In this document: positions 24,652-33,167 of the stretch, one piece after another | Numbering within the stretch: the first letter of the stretch is position 1 | Layout of the letters: the number at the start of each line of letters is the position of its first letter | Origin: AC-51 sp963749895 | GTDB lineage: Bacteria; Actinomycetota; UBA4738; HRBIN12 | Assembly: GCA_963749895.1 (NCBI GenBank) | Contig: CAVVOG010000003.1 | Location: 1,240,001-1,304,000, forward strand | Direction of reading: 5' to 3' | DNA: 64,000 nt | Notes under the pieces: model-generated | What the model was told of the DNA's origin: nothing | The model's database searches: none | Seen by the model: the letters and a program-made list of their open reading frames with translations, nothing else | Made by a program: the position numbers and the translations under genes

Positions 24652-27180
24652 ATGCCCACGAGGAAGCGGCGTGGGGGATCCGCGTTCACCGTGGAGTTCC
24701 CCCGGCCCCTCGACGCCCGTCGCGACGGGGACGTCTGGTGGCTCGAGACGGCCGATCGTGAGCTGCGCCTGTCCAACCTCGACAAGGTCTTCTGGCCCGA
24801 CGAGGGCATCACGAAGGGCGATCTGCTCGCCTACTACCTCAACGTGGCCGACCTGTTGCTCCCCCACCTGGAGCGTCGTCCGCTGACGATGAAGCGGATG
24901 CCCGATGGGATCGACGGGCCCTCCTTCTACGAGAAGACCGCCCCGTCGCACACCCCGGACTGGGTTCACCGGTGCACCGTGCTGTCCGACGACGCCAAGG
25001 ACGGTCGGATCGACTACCTGACGGTCGACGACCTCGACACGCTGCTGTTCGTCGCGAACCTGGGGGCGATCGAGATGCACCCGCTCCACTCGCGATGCCA
25101 CGACGTCGGGCATCCCGACTACCTGTTCTTCGACCTCGACCCGTTCCCGCCGTACACCTACGAGGACGTCCTGGCGGTCGCGCACCACGTGCGGGTCGTC
25201 CTCGAACAGCTCGGTCTGCGGGGATACCCGAAGACGAGCGGCGCCACGGGGATGCAGATCTTCGTCCCTCTCCAGGAGGGCCGGCGGACGTACGAGGAGG
25301 TCCGCGCGTTCGTCGGGGCCTGCGGTCGGCTGATCCAGCGCGCCGACCCTGACCGCGTGACGATGGCATGGCGGATCGCCGACCGTGCCGGCAAGGTCTT
25401 CATCGACCACAACATGAACCGCTCCGGCGCGAACATCGCCGCGGCGTACTCGCTCCGCCCGGAACCACGCGGCCCCGTATCCACCCCGCTGACCTGGGAC
25501 GAGGTCGCGGTCGGCGGGTTCGAGCCGCAGGACTTCCGGATCGACAACGTGTGGGCGAGGCTCGCCGAGGTCGGCGACCTGTGGGCGGGCGTGCGGACCG
25601 ACCCCCAGGACATCGGTCCCGCGATGGAGGCCCTAGGGGTCGAGCCGGAGGCGCCCGCCGGGCCGCTGCCACGCACCGCCTCGCCGAGCGTCGCCACGAA
25701 GTCCTCGGGCGATATCGCGGCGGCCTCGAAGGACCCCGCGCTGTTCGAGTACGTGCGCCGGCGAGAGTTCGGACCCGAGGGCACGACCGAGCCCGCGCCG
25801 GGCGAGGAGATCGGCGCCGGGAACTCGTTCGTGATCCACAAGCACCGGGCGACGCGCCTGCACTACGACGTCCGGCTCGAGAAGGACGGGGGGCTCCCGT
25901 CGTGGGCGGTCCCGAAGGGCCTGCCGACCGCCAAGGGCGACAAGCGCCTGGCCGTGCAGACCGAGGTCCACCCCATCGAGTACGGACGTTTCGAGGGCAC
26001 GATCCCCGAGGGCCACTACGGGGCCGGCGAGGTACGGATCTTCGACGACGGCTGGTACGAACCGATCGAGTGGACGGATACGAAGGTCTCGTTCCGCCTG
26101 CACGGGCGTCGCTACCCGGGCCTCGAGTTCCACTTCGTGAAGACCCGAACGGACTGGCTGGCGTTCCTCGCGAGCGCCCAGACCGCTCCCCCGATCGCGT
26201 CCCCGCCCCGGATGCAGCCGATGCTGGCCGAGGGCGGCGGTGAGCCGTTCGACGACCCGCGCTACTGGTTCGAGCCGAAGATGGACGGGATCCGCTGCCT
26301 GGCGGAGCTGTCCACGGGCGAGACGACGCTTCGGACCCGCTCCGGTCGAGACGTCACGGCCACCTATCCGGAGCTCCACATGGTCCACGAGCTCGTGAAT
26401 CAGGTGAACGCGGTGCTCGACGGGGAGATCGTGGCGTTCGACGAGACCGGACGGAACTCGTTCGGAACGCTCCAGCGACGGATGAACCTGACGAACCCCC
26501 GTGAGATCGATCGGATCCGCACGCGGATCCCTGTCGCGCTCGTCGCGTTCGACCTGCTGTGGCTCGACGGACACGACGTGACCGGCCTGCCCTTGGAGCA
26601 GCGCCGCGAGCTGCTCCAGACCGTCGTCGAGCAGGACGAGCGGCTCCACGTGATCACCCACGTCGTAGGGGACGGCCGCGCGATGGTGGAGGCGGCGAAG
26701 GTCCAGGGTCTCGAGGGTGTCGTCGCGAAACGGATGGGCTCCCCCTACCTCCCGGGACGGCGGACCGACGCCTGGCGGAAGATCAAGCTGCGCACGTCCG
26801 CGGACTGCGTGATCGTGGGGTTCACGCCGGGCCGGGGCGGTCGAGGCCCGACCTTCGGAGCGCTCCTGGTCGGCGCGCTGTACGAGGGCGAGCTGCGGTG
26901 GGTCGGTCAGGTGGGAACCGGGTTCACCGACGCGATGCTCACGTCGATCCTCGAGGAGCTCGCACCGCTCGTGCGTCCGGACCCGGCCGTGGAGGACCTC
27001 CGTGCGGTGAAGGGGGCCGTGTTCGTCGAACCCGCCCTCGTCTGTGAGGTGGCCTACCTCGAGATCACGAGGTCCGAGGGCAAGATGCGCGCTCCTTCCT
27101 TCGTGCGGATGCGCCCCGACAAGCTCCCGGACGAGTGCGTGCTGGAGGTCCCCCTGCAGGGCCTCGGTGACGCCCGCTAG
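24652..27180 (+). CDS. ligD: Multifunctional NHEJ ligase LigD (polymerase-phosphoesterase-ligase)
   Basis: 842-residue LigD that fills, trims and seals double-strand breaks held by Ku. Order is polymerase (about 20-310), phosphoesterase (about 365-520), ATP-dependent ligase (about 525-835), as in mycobacteria. The primase-like polymerase has catalytic Asp161 and Asp163 in 'FFDLDPFPPYTY' and 'PKTSGATGMQIFVPL'. The phosphoesterase has 'HKHRATRLHYDVRLE' with His396 and His398. Ligase motif I is E-P-K543-M-D-G-I-R, Lys543 being the adenylated residue. All three activities look intact. Its stop TAG forms the first half of the -10 of the next gene. Confidence 0.95.
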   Translation: MPTRKRRGGSAFTVEFPRPLDARRDGDVWWLETADRELRLSNLDKVFWPDEGITKGDLLAYYLNVADLLLPHLERRPLTMKRMPDGIDGPSFYEKTAPSHTPDWVHRCTVLSDDAKDGRIDYLTVDDLDTLLFVANLGAIEMHPLHSRCHDVGHPDYLFFDLDPFPPYTYEDVLAVAHHVRVVLEQLGLRGYPKTSGATGMQIFVPLQEGRRTYEEVRAFVGACGRLIQRADPDRVTMAWRIADRAGKVFIDHNMNRSGANIAAAYSLRPEPRGPVSTPLTWDEVAVGGFEPQDFRIDNVWARLAEVGDLWAGVRTDPQDIGPAMEALGVEPEAPAGPLPRTASPSVATKSSGDIAAASKDPALFEYVRRREFGPEGTTEPAPGEEIGAGNSFVIHKHRATRLHYDVRLEKDGGLPSWAVPKGLPTAKGDKRLAVQTEVHPIEYGRFEGTIPEGHYGAGEVRIFDDGWYEPIEWTDTKVSFRLHGRRYPGLEFHFVKTRTDWLAFLASAQTAPPIASPPRMQPMLAEGGGEPFDDPRYWFEPKMDGIRCLAELSTGETTLRTRSGRDVTATYPELHMVHELVNQVNAVLDGEIVAFDETGRNSFGTLQRRMNLTNPREIDRIRTRIPVALVAFDLLWLDGHDVTGLPLEQRRELLQTVVEQDERLHVITHVVGDGRAMVEAAKVQGLEGVVAKRMGSPYLPGRRTDAWRKIKLRTSADCVIVGFTPGRGGRGPTFGALLVGALYEGELRWVGQVGTGFTDAMLTSILEELAPLVRPDPAVEDLRAVKGAVFVEPALVCEVAYLEITRSEGKMRAPSFVRMRPDKLPDECVLEVPLQGLGDAR

Positions 27181-27183
27181 GCT
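27178..27183 (+). promoter_or_regulatory. Putative -10 hexamer of the USP-Rieske gene
   Basis: TAGGCT, starting with the TAG stop codon of ligD, 7 bases before ATG 27191. Confidence 0.45.
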
Positions 27184-27190
27184 TGGACCC

Positions 27191-28204
27191 ATGTACGGGA
27201 AGATCGTCTTCGGAACGGACGGCAGCCCGGCGGCCGCGAACGCCGGAGAGGTGGCGGCGACGATCGCACGGGCTACGTCCTCGCGGTTCGTGGCCGCGAC
27301 GGGCTACGCATCCGCGGTGGGCGCCCAGGAACGCGTCGACGCGGCGCTCGACGCCGCCGAGGCGGCCGGCATGCGGCGCCCCCGAATGTCCGCGATCGCC
27401 CGACCGGGCCGGCCCGGCGACGTCTTGGCCGAGATCGCCGAGGAGGAGGACGCGGGCCTGATCGTGCTGGCCCGCGGCGAAGGTGGTGACGGCGGGCCGG
27501 CGCCCTTGTCCGACCTCGGACGGTGGATGCTGAAGAACACCCCGTGCGACCTCCTGCTCGTCGCGGGCCGCCGCCGTGACCCCCATCCGCCGTACGGACG
27601 GATCTTGATCGCGAGCGACGGGTCCGCGACCGCCGACCGCGCCGCCCGCAAGGGGTTCGACCTGGCGCGCGCCGTGGTCGCCGAGGTGACGCTCGTGTTC
27701 GTGGGGCACCCCTCGACCGGTGAACTGGTGATGCAGGACACGATCGACGTCTACGGGATGGGGATCGAGACGCAGGTCATGGTGCGCCAGGGCGACCCCC
27801 CCACCGAGATCCTCGCCGCCGCCCGTGAGGTGGATGCCGACCTGGTCGTGGTCGGGAACAAGGGCCTCGCGGGGGCCCGCGGGCTGCTGTTGAGCTCGGT
27901 CCCCGAGAAGGTGATCCTGGGGTCTGACCGCGACGCGATGCTGTGCCGGACCGTGACGCAGGTGGTCGCCGACCTCCCGCCCGGACAGGGCGGCGTGATC
28001 GAGCGTCGGGGGGAGAAGTTCGCGGCCTACATGGACGAGGCCGGGGCCCTCCACCTGATGTCGGCGAGGTGCACGCATCTGGGGTGCACGATCGACTGGA
28101 ACCCCGGCGAGTCGACGTTCGACTGCCCGTGCCACGGGTCACGCTTCGGCCCGACCGGCGAGGTCGTGAACGGGCCGGCCTCACGTCCGCTCCCGCCCGC
28201 GTGA
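27191..28204 (+). CDS. Two universal stress domains fused to a Rieske [2Fe-2S] domain
   Basis: 337-residue fusion. Residues 1-130 and 137-265 are universal-stress-protein folds ('KIVFGTDGSPAAANAG' and 'RILIASDGSATADRAA'). The second has an ATP-loop-like 'GNKGLAGARGLLLSSVPEKV'. Residues 270-337 are a Rieske domain with ligands C294-x-H296 and C312-x2-H315. It also has C299 and C314, the extra pair forming a disulfide in bc-type high-potential Rieske proteins. There is no signal peptide or membrane segment, so it should be cytoplasmic. I know of no established role for this combination; it may couple redox state to nucleotide or stress signalling. It follows ligD by 10 bases. Confidence 0.85.
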   Translation: MYGKIVFGTDGSPAAANAGEVAATIARATSSRFVAATGYASAVGAQERVDAALDAAEAAGMRRPRMSAIARPGRPGDVLAEIAEEEDAGLIVLARGEGGDGGPAPLSDLGRWMLKNTPCDLLLVAGRRRDPHPPYGRILIASDGSATADRAARKGFDLARAVVAEVTLVFVGHPSTGELVMQDTIDVYGMGIETQVMVRQGDPPTEILAAAREVDADLVVVGNKGLAGARGLLLSSVPEKVILGSDRDAMLCRTVTQVVADLPPGQGGVIERRGEKFAAYMDEAGALHLMSARCTHLGCTIDWNPGESTFDCPCHGSRFGPTGEVVNGPASRPLPPA

Positions 28205-28206
28205 GC

Positions 28207-29163
28207 TCACGCCCCGGCGAGCACGGGGTGTCCGTGCGCGATCTGCCGGACGGGTCGGATCCGTGCCTCGATCGAGCCGTCGGGTCGCACGAGGACCTCG
28301 CCGATCCCGCCTGAGGCGCCGTCGGCGCGAGGCCACACCGTGTTGCCGAGTCCGTAGAAGATCGGGCGACCTCGATACATCTCGAGCGGGTGGAGTCGAT
28401 GCGCGTGCGACCCGAAGATCACGTCGGCCCCCGCGTCGATCATGCGGTGCGCCTGGCGGACCTGCAGCCGCGACGGCGCGGCGGAGCCCTCCACCCCCCA
28501 ATGCACCATCACGATGACGAGGTCGGACGTGATCGATGCCGCGGTGATCGCCCGGGTCACGCGGCCCAGCTCACGCCCGGGCGCCGTGCCCGGGCGCCGC
28601 ACACCCGCGACGGACCCCGGGTCCGCCACCTGGTCGATCCCGAGGACGGCGACCGTCCACCCCTCCCTGCGGACGGTCGCCACCTCGAGCGCCTCCGACC
28701 GATCGCCCCCCGTCCCGACCGATCCGAGGCCGGCGGCGCGGATGCGAGCCGCCGAATCGAGAAGTCCGGCCACGCCCTGGTCGGCCGCGTGGTTGTTCGC
28801 CTGGCTCACGACGTCGACCCCCGCCCGGCGAGCCGCCGGCAGCGCGCGCGGATCGCAGCGGAACGTCACCGGCTTCGCGACCGACGCCACATGATCGGTC
28901 ACCGGACACTCGAGGTTCACGACCGTGAGGTCGTCTCGCACGAACAGGCCGTCCAGCCCCTTCCAGACCCACCCGTAGCCGCGGGTCGCAAGACCTGGGA
29001 TCTGCCGTGGATCCAGGCCCACGTCACCCGTGCCGTGGATCAGCAGCGAGCCGCGCCCCGGCTCGCTCGGTGGGACGGCAGCGGGGCGCAGCGGCTGGCC
29101 ACACGCGGTGAGGGCGAGCACGAGGCTCGCCCTCACGATCGACCGCGTCCCCCTCGGCCACAT
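28207..29163 (-). CDS. CapA-family metallophosphoesterase lipoprotein
   Basis: 318-residue protein of the CapA (poly-gamma-glutamate synthesis) family, a calcineurin-like metallophosphoesterase fold. The N-terminus is a short lipoprotein signal ending 'LALTACG'. Family motifs: 'GTGDVGLDPR', 'VVNLECPVTD', 'VSQANNHAADQG', 'VIVMVHWGVEGSAAPS' and 'VIFGSHAHRLHPLEMY', carrying the metal-binding Asp, Glu, Asn-His and His residues. No other capsule gene is present, so polyglutamate synthesis is not supported; a surface phosphatase acting on envelope polymer is as likely. ATG 29163 is one base from the upstream gene's stop. Confidence 0.85.
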   Translation of the reverse strand: MWPRGTRSIVRASLVLALTACGQPLRPAAVPPSEPGRGSLLIHGTGDVGLDPRQIPGLATRGYGWVWKGLDGLFVRDDLTVVNLECPVTDHVASVAKPVTFRCDPRALPAARRAGVDVVSQANNHAADQGVAGLLDSAARIRAAGLGSVGTGGDRSEALEVATVRREGWTVAVLGIDQVADPGSVAGVRRPGTAPGRELGRVTRAITAASITSDLVIVMVHWGVEGSAAPSRLQVRQAHRMIDAGADVIFGSHAHRLHPLEMYRGRPIFYGLGNTVWPRADGASGGIGEVLVRPDGSIEARIRPVRQIAHGHPVLAGA

Positions 29164-29164
29164 G

Positions 29165-29812
29165 TCAGCACCCTTCGACCGTGTAGTGCTGGGTGATGTC
29201 GATCACGACCCCGCCGTCGACCACGAGGTCGTAGTAGAAGGCGTCGTCGAACGGCGTGGACGCCCGGTAGAGGTCCCGGAGGCCGACCAGGGTGTCTTCG
29301 GCCACGCATCCGCCCACGAGCTCGATCCGAGCGTCGCCCGCGACCGGCAGCGTCCGCAGCATCGGGTTCTCGTTGCGCAGGTACAGCCCCAGGTACCGGG
29401 AGTCCTTCCAGGACATCCCGTCCCTGCGGGCTTCACGGCGGGCGGCGTCTCCGACGTAGACCTGGATCACGTCCACCCGGACCGTCGACGCCTCGACGAC
29501 GACCTTGCGCATGTAGGTCGGATACGTGCCATCGGCCAACGCGTACGGGTCGAACGGGGTCGGCTCGGCGGTGGGCTCGACGGTCGGTGACGGTGTCCGC
29601 GGCTCGCGAGGCTCGCGCGACGGGGTCTCCGTCGGGATCTCCGAGGGCGTGACCGTCGCCACCGGGATCGGCCCCGTCCGGTCGGTCGGCGTCTGTTCCC
29701 GGACCAGCGCCCACGTGAAGCCCGAGACCAGCAGCACGAACGTGAGCGTCACGACGGTCGTGATCGCCACGCGGTCGGTCCGTCCCCTCTGCGTCCCGGT
29801 GCGGCGTGTCAT
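29165..29812 (-). CDS. Membrane-anchored hypothetical protein with Pro/Thr-rich linker
   Basis: I do not recognise the family. The 215 residues comprise a basic cytoplasmic start, one membrane segment ('AITTVVTLTFVLLVSGFTWAL', about residues 15-35, shown by core VVTLTFVLLVSGF), a Pro/Thr/Glu-rich linker (about 40-80) and a 120-residue extracytoplasmic domain that begins around 'DGTYPTYMRKVVVEAS' and has two Cys residues that could form a disulfide. AGGAGG lies before ATG 29812. It is divergent from the FHA regulator and upstream of CapA on the same strand, so it may be a target or partner of the kinase locus. Confidence 0.65.
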   Translation of the reverse strand: MTRRTGTQRGRTDRVAITTVVTLTFVLLVSGFTWALVREQTPTDRTGPIPVATVTPSEIPTETPSREPREPRTPSPTVEPTAEPTPFDPYALADGTYPTYMRKVVVEASTVRVDVIQVYVGDAARREARRDGMSWKDSRYLGLYLRNENPMLRTLPVAGDARIELVGGCVAEDTLVGLRDLYRASTPFDDAFYYDLVVDGGVVIDITQHYTVEGC

Positions 29813-29851
29813 GTCGGTCCTCCTGTCGGTCGGGCGGGCATCGGGCCCGCA

Positions 29852-29885
29852 TGTGTCGTCGACCCGATCGTGCGCCGACGACACA
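29852..29885. promoter_or_regulatory. 34-base inverted repeat between divergent genes (candidate operator)
   Basis: TGTGTCGTCG, a 14-base spacer, then CGACGACACA: a perfect 10-bp inverted repeat. It lies in the 132-base gap between the anchored protein and the FHA-HTH regulator. The likely ligand is that regulator, by position only. A second hairpin, GCGACG-CTTC-CGTCGC, follows at 29907-29922. Confidence 0.5.
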
Positions 29886-29929
29886 CCCAGGACCATCCGT
29901 ACAGGGGCGACGCTTCCGTCGCCGAGGGG

Positions 29930-29935
29930 TAGGTT
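29930..29935 (+). promoter_or_regulatory. Putative -10 hexamer of FHA-HTH gene
   Basis: TAGGTT ends 9 bases before ATG 29945, giving a transcript with at most a few leader bases. Confidence 0.4.
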
Positions 29936-29944
29936 TCCGTCACC

Positions 29945-30592
29945 ATGGGTGACATCCGAACGGGCGGCGCCGGCGAGCCCGGCAGGGGCGACCATCTGGA
30001 GATGTGGGTCGCGGGCACGCTCGAGCGCGTGCGCCTCGAGGGCGATCGCCTCTCGGTCGGCCAAGCCGACACGAACGACGTCCCCCTGCCGTTCGATCGG
30101 ACGGCATCTCGGGTCCACGCCGTGTTCGAGCGGATCGCAGGACGCTGGTGCGTGCGCGACCTTTCGTCGCGCAACGGCACGTTCGTCAACGGTCAGCGCA
30201 TCTGGGGCGAGCGGCCGCTGGGCCCCGGCGACGAGGTCCGCATCGGTGAGGTTCGGTTCGTGGCGCGCCTGGCGACCCAGGACCGGCCCGAGGACGCGAC
30301 GATCGGGGCGGAGACGGGGCCGCCGCTCACCCCTCGCGAGCGAGAGGTCCTGCTCGCCCTGTGCGGACCGCTGTTCTCCGGCGACGTCTTCCGTGAACCC
30401 GCGACGATCAAGCAGATCGCGGCCGAGCTCGTCGTCACGGAGGCGGCCGTGAAGCAGCACCTGTCGCGGCTCTACGACAAGTTCTCGATCCACGAACCGG
30501 AGGGCCGGCGGACGCGGCTCGCGAACGAAGCGATCCGACGCGGCGCGGTGAGCACCGCCGAGATCTTGGGACGGGTCCGCAGGACGCCCTAG
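29945..30592 (+). CDS. FHA domain - helix-turn-helix transcriptional regulator
   Basis: 215-residue fusion of a phosphothreonine-binding FHA domain (about 20-110) with a C-terminal DNA-binding helix-turn-helix (about 125-205). FHA residues are in place: 'LSVGQADTNDV', 'TASRVHAVFER' and 'VRDLSSRNGTFVNGQ'. The HTH segment 'LTPREREVLLALCG' with 'IAAELVVTEAAVKQHLSRLYDKF' resembles LuxR-type DNA binders. The Ser/Thr kinase gene follows 40 bases downstream, so a phosphorylation-gated transcription factor is the natural reading. The 34-base repeat just upstream may be its operator. Confidence 0.85.
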   Translation: MGDIRTGGAGEPGRGDHLEMWVAGTLERVRLEGDRLSVGQADTNDVPLPFDRTASRVHAVFERIAGRWCVRDLSSRNGTFVNGQRIWGERPLGPGDEVRIGEVRFVARLATQDRPEDATIGAETGPPLTPREREVLLALCGPLFSGDVFREPATIKQIAAELVVTEAAVKQHLSRLYDKFSIHEPEGRRTRLANEAIRRGAVSTAEILGRVRRTP

Positions 30593-30620
30593 ACACCTGT
30601 GCGGCGAGGCCCCGGTGCAC

Positions 30621-30626
30621 GATGAT
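30621..30626 (+). promoter_or_regulatory. Putative -10-like hexamer of Ser/Thr kinase gene
   Basis: GATGAT ends 6 bases before GTG 30633; the same hexamer and spacing precede GTG 35438. Confidence 0.35.
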
Positions 30627-30632
30627 GGCCGG

Positions 30633-32144
30633 GTGGACAGCGACCCGCTGATCGGCGCCGAGATCGCCGGCTTCCGCATCGAGTCCGTGCTCGGACGCGG
30701 TGCGATGGGCGTGGTCTACGTCGCACACCAGCGCTCACCCGATCGCAGGGTGGCGCTGAAGCTGATCGCCCCGGCGTTCGCCGGTGACGAGACGTTCCGA
30801 TCGCGCTTCTTGCGCGAGACGACGGCGGCCGCCGCGATCGAGCACCCGCACGTCCTGCCCGTGTACGCGGCCGGCGACGACGAAGGCACCCTCTACCTGG
30901 CGATGCGGCTCGCCGACGGACGAGACCTCCGCGCCGTCCTGAGCGAAGCGGCCGGTCTCCCCGTGGCGCACACGACGAGCGTGGTCCGGCAGATCGGCGA
31001 GGCTCTCGACACCGCGCATGCCCGGGGGCTGGTCCATCGCGACGTGAAGCCCGGCAACATCCTGGTCGCCCGGTCCCCGGAGGACGAACACGGCGTTTCC
31101 TGCTACCTCATGGACTTCGGGGTGAGCACCTGGACCTCGTCGACCGCCGCCACGATCACGGCGACCGGGAAGATGGTCGGCACCGCGGACTACGTGGCGC
31201 CCGAACAGATCGAGGGCGCCCGTGTCGACGGCCGAGCCGACCAGTATTCGCTCGGGTGCGTCCTGTACGAATGCCTGACCGGACGGCCGCCGTTCGGGGG
31301 GCGGATACCCATCGCCACGCTGTACGGACACCTCCACGAAGAGCCGCCGCCGCCGAGCACGATCCGCACCGACCTGTCCCGAGACGTCGACACCGTGGTG
31401 ACGCGCGCGCTCCGCAAGCAGCCGAGCGAGCGGTACGCGTCCTGCGCGGAACTCGCCGACGATCTCCGCCGCGCCGTGTCCGGTGTGTCCTCGCCGTCGT
31501 CGGACCTCATGACCCCGCCCGTCGCGACCGATGTCATGTCGCTCCCCCCGAGGCACCGCGGGCGATGGGTGGGTGTCGCGGCCGTGCTGGCGGGGGTGCT
31601 CCTGGTGGCAGCAGGGGTCGTCGGCATCCTCGCGACGGTCGACCGCGACCCGGCGACGATCGGCACACCGGTCGAGACCGAGGACCTCATCCGCGGCGGT
31701 ATCGAGGCCACCGCGAGCGATACCGCGCCGGCGTCCACCGACGGCGCCGGCAACCCCGTCACTTACCTGCCGGGCAACGTGATCGACGGCGACGTGGAGA
31801 CCGCATGGCGGACCCCGGGCGACGGCCTGGGTGAGCGCGTGACGCTCCTGTTCGACACCCCCGTGGACCTCACGCGGATCGGCCTGATCCCCGGGTACGC
31901 CAAGACCGACCCGGAGACCGGCGTCGACCGCTTCTTCCAGCACAGGATCATCACCGAGGTCCGGTACCTGATCCCCGGCGTCCACCCGAAGACCCAGACC
32001 TTCCGCCCAGAGCCGGTGCCCCAGTCGGTCCATGTGCGGGTCACGACGTCGCGCATCACCGTGGTGATCACCGGAACGACCGAACCGGGCGAGCTCGACT
32101 ACACCGCGATCTCGGAGATCTACGTCTACGGCACCCGGCCGTGA
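30633..32144 (+). CDS. Transmembrane Ser/Thr protein kinase with extracellular discoidin-like domain
   Basis: 503-residue receptor-like kinase. The Hanks-type domain (about 10-265) has 'LGRGAMGVVYVA', Lys43 in 'VALKLI', the loop 'HRDVKPGN' (Asp137), DFG at 161-163 and 'GTADYVAPEQ', so it should be active. A membrane segment ('VGVAAVLAGVLLVAAGVVGI', about 312-335) leads to an external domain of about 150 residues. Its 'NVIDGDVETAWRTPGDGLGE' and 'SVHVRVTTSRITVVITG' resemble discoidin/F5-8C carbohydrate-binding folds. GTG 30633 is chosen because GATGAT ends 6 bases upstream; GTG 30615 would add six residues. Likely partner: the FHA protein upstream. Confidence 0.85.
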   Translation: MDSDPLIGAEIAGFRIESVLGRGAMGVVYVAHQRSPDRRVALKLIAPAFAGDETFRSRFLRETTAAAAIEHPHVLPVYAAGDDEGTLYLAMRLADGRDLRAVLSEAAGLPVAHTTSVVRQIGEALDTAHARGLVHRDVKPGNILVARSPEDEHGVSCYLMDFGVSTWTSSTAATITATGKMVGTADYVAPEQIEGARVDGRADQYSLGCVLYECLTGRPPFGGRIPIATLYGHLHEEPPPPSTIRTDLSRDVDTVVTRALRKQPSERYASCAELADDLRRAVSGVSSPSSDLMTPPVATDVMSLPPRHRGRWVGVAAVLAGVLLVAAGVVGILATVDRDPATIGTPVETEDLIRGGIEATASDTAPASTDGAGNPVTYLPGNVIDGDVETAWRTPGDGLGERVTLLFDTPVDLTRIGLIPGYAKTDPETGVDRFFQHRIITEVRYLIPGVHPKTQTFRPEPVPQSVHVRVTTSRITVVITGTTEPGELDYTAISEIYVYGTRP

Positions 32145-32148
32145 GCGC

Positions 32149-32625
32149 TCATGTGATGCCGGGCGTGAAGACCATCAGGTAGAGGATCGCGAGCAGCCCG
32201 ATGACACCGATCGCGGTGATCACGTGGGCGGTCGGACCGCGGAGGATCTCGGTGAGCTCCTCGTCGGAGGTCCTCGGCACCCCGGAGGGGCGCACCTGGC
32301 ACGCGAGCTTGATCTTCGCGAAGTACGGCTTCGCGACCGCGGTCATCAACCCGATCGTGGCGACCAGGGTCACGATCGCGACCCAGACCCACCAGTGGCC
32401 GAAGGACTCGAGCTTCAGCGCTGCGAGCACCCCCGAGACGACGATCGCTCCGAGCGCCACGTACATCGGCAACGTCGTCGCTCCCGACAGCGTGATCAGC
32501 GTCATGATCTTCGCGCGGTCGCGCTCACCGCGGATCCGGTAGAGGACGACCATCGAGACGCCGTGCGCCGCCAGGAACACGAACGCGGAAGCGATGTGCG
32601 CGTACAGGACCCAGTTGAAGTACAT
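32149..32625 (-). CDS. Four-helix integral membrane protein (DUF2269-like)
   Basis: 158-residue membrane protein with four hydrophobic segments. The first contains 'LYAHIASAFVFLAAHG', whose conserved His residues resemble DUF2269 and other haem- or copper-associated membrane families. A 35-residue cytoplasmic loop lies between helices 3 and 4. The function is unknown. TAAGCT 9 bases before ATG 32625 could be its promoter. It is convergent with the kinase gene, 4 bases apart, and not in an operon with a recognised partner. Confidence 0.65.
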   Translation of the reverse strand: MYFNWVLYAHIASAFVFLAAHGVSMVVLYRIRGERDRAKIMTLITLSGATTLPMYVALGAIVVSGVLAALKLESFGHWWVWVAIVTLVATIGLMTAVAKPYFAKIKLACQVRPSGVPRTSDEELTEILRGPTAHVITAIGVIGLLAILYLMVFTPGIT

Positions 32626-32648
32626 CGGGGCGGCAGCTTACCCCGTCG

Positions 32649-33167
32649 CTAGAAGGGATCGAACCCCGCGCGCACCAGCATCGCGCGGGCTTCCCGCTCC
32701 TCGATGCCGCGCGAGATGAGTTCGGCGTACAGCCGGACCGCGCCCAGGGAACGGCCGCAGCGCGGGCAGAACCGGAAGGTGTGGTCGAAGGGGGTATCGC
32801 ACCACGGGCACTGCGTGACCTCGATCCTTCGATCGGGCTCGAGCCCGGTGTCGGTGAGCGCGTCCACGTATCCCTTGCCGTAGTCCCACTGGATGTACTC
32901 GTTCTCGTCGATGTCCCAGGCGGGTTCGTGCATCCGGGGCTCGCCCGTGGACAGCATCTGCTCGAGGTTGTCCCGCAGCAGCTCCCATTCGTAGAAGTGG
33001 TTCTGGCCGCAGTCCTGGCACGCGATCACGACCCCCTTCACGCTCTGGGGGGCGAACACGACCCGCATCGCCGCGAGATCCTCGAGGTCGGCCGCGATGT
33101 CCTCGCGCTCCTGCTCGGTGAACTCGTACGGCTCGTCGTCGGTGGGTGTGAACTCGTCGTCTTCCAT
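32649..33167 (-). CDS. Zinc-ribbon protein, DUF5319-like
   Basis: 172-residue acidic protein. After a very acidic N-terminus, three Cys-x2-Cys knuckles appear: 'ACQDCGQNHFYEWELL', 'TQCPWCDTPFDH' and 'FCPRCGRSLG', the last two forming a typical zinc ribbon. The C-terminal 'AMLVRAGFDPF' is a short conserved-looking tail. Resembles the actinobacterial DUF5319 family, of unknown function. Its ATG overlaps the TGA of the LmbE deacetylase (TGATG), so the two are co-translated. No catalytic motif is seen. Confidence 0.65.
   Translation of the reverse strand: MEDDEFTPTDDEPYEFTEQEREDIAADLEDLAAMRVVFAPQSVKGVVIACQDCGQNHFYEWELLRDNLEQMLSTGEPRMHEPAWDIDENEYIQWDYGKGYVDALTDTGLEPDRRIEVTQCPWCDTPFDHTFRFCPRCGRSLGAVRLYAELISRGIEEREARAMLVRAGFDPF

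Noticed and set aside
28207..29163. Poly-gamma-glutamate capsule locus
   Set aside because: Only a CapA-family protein is present; no CapB or CapC ligase genes.
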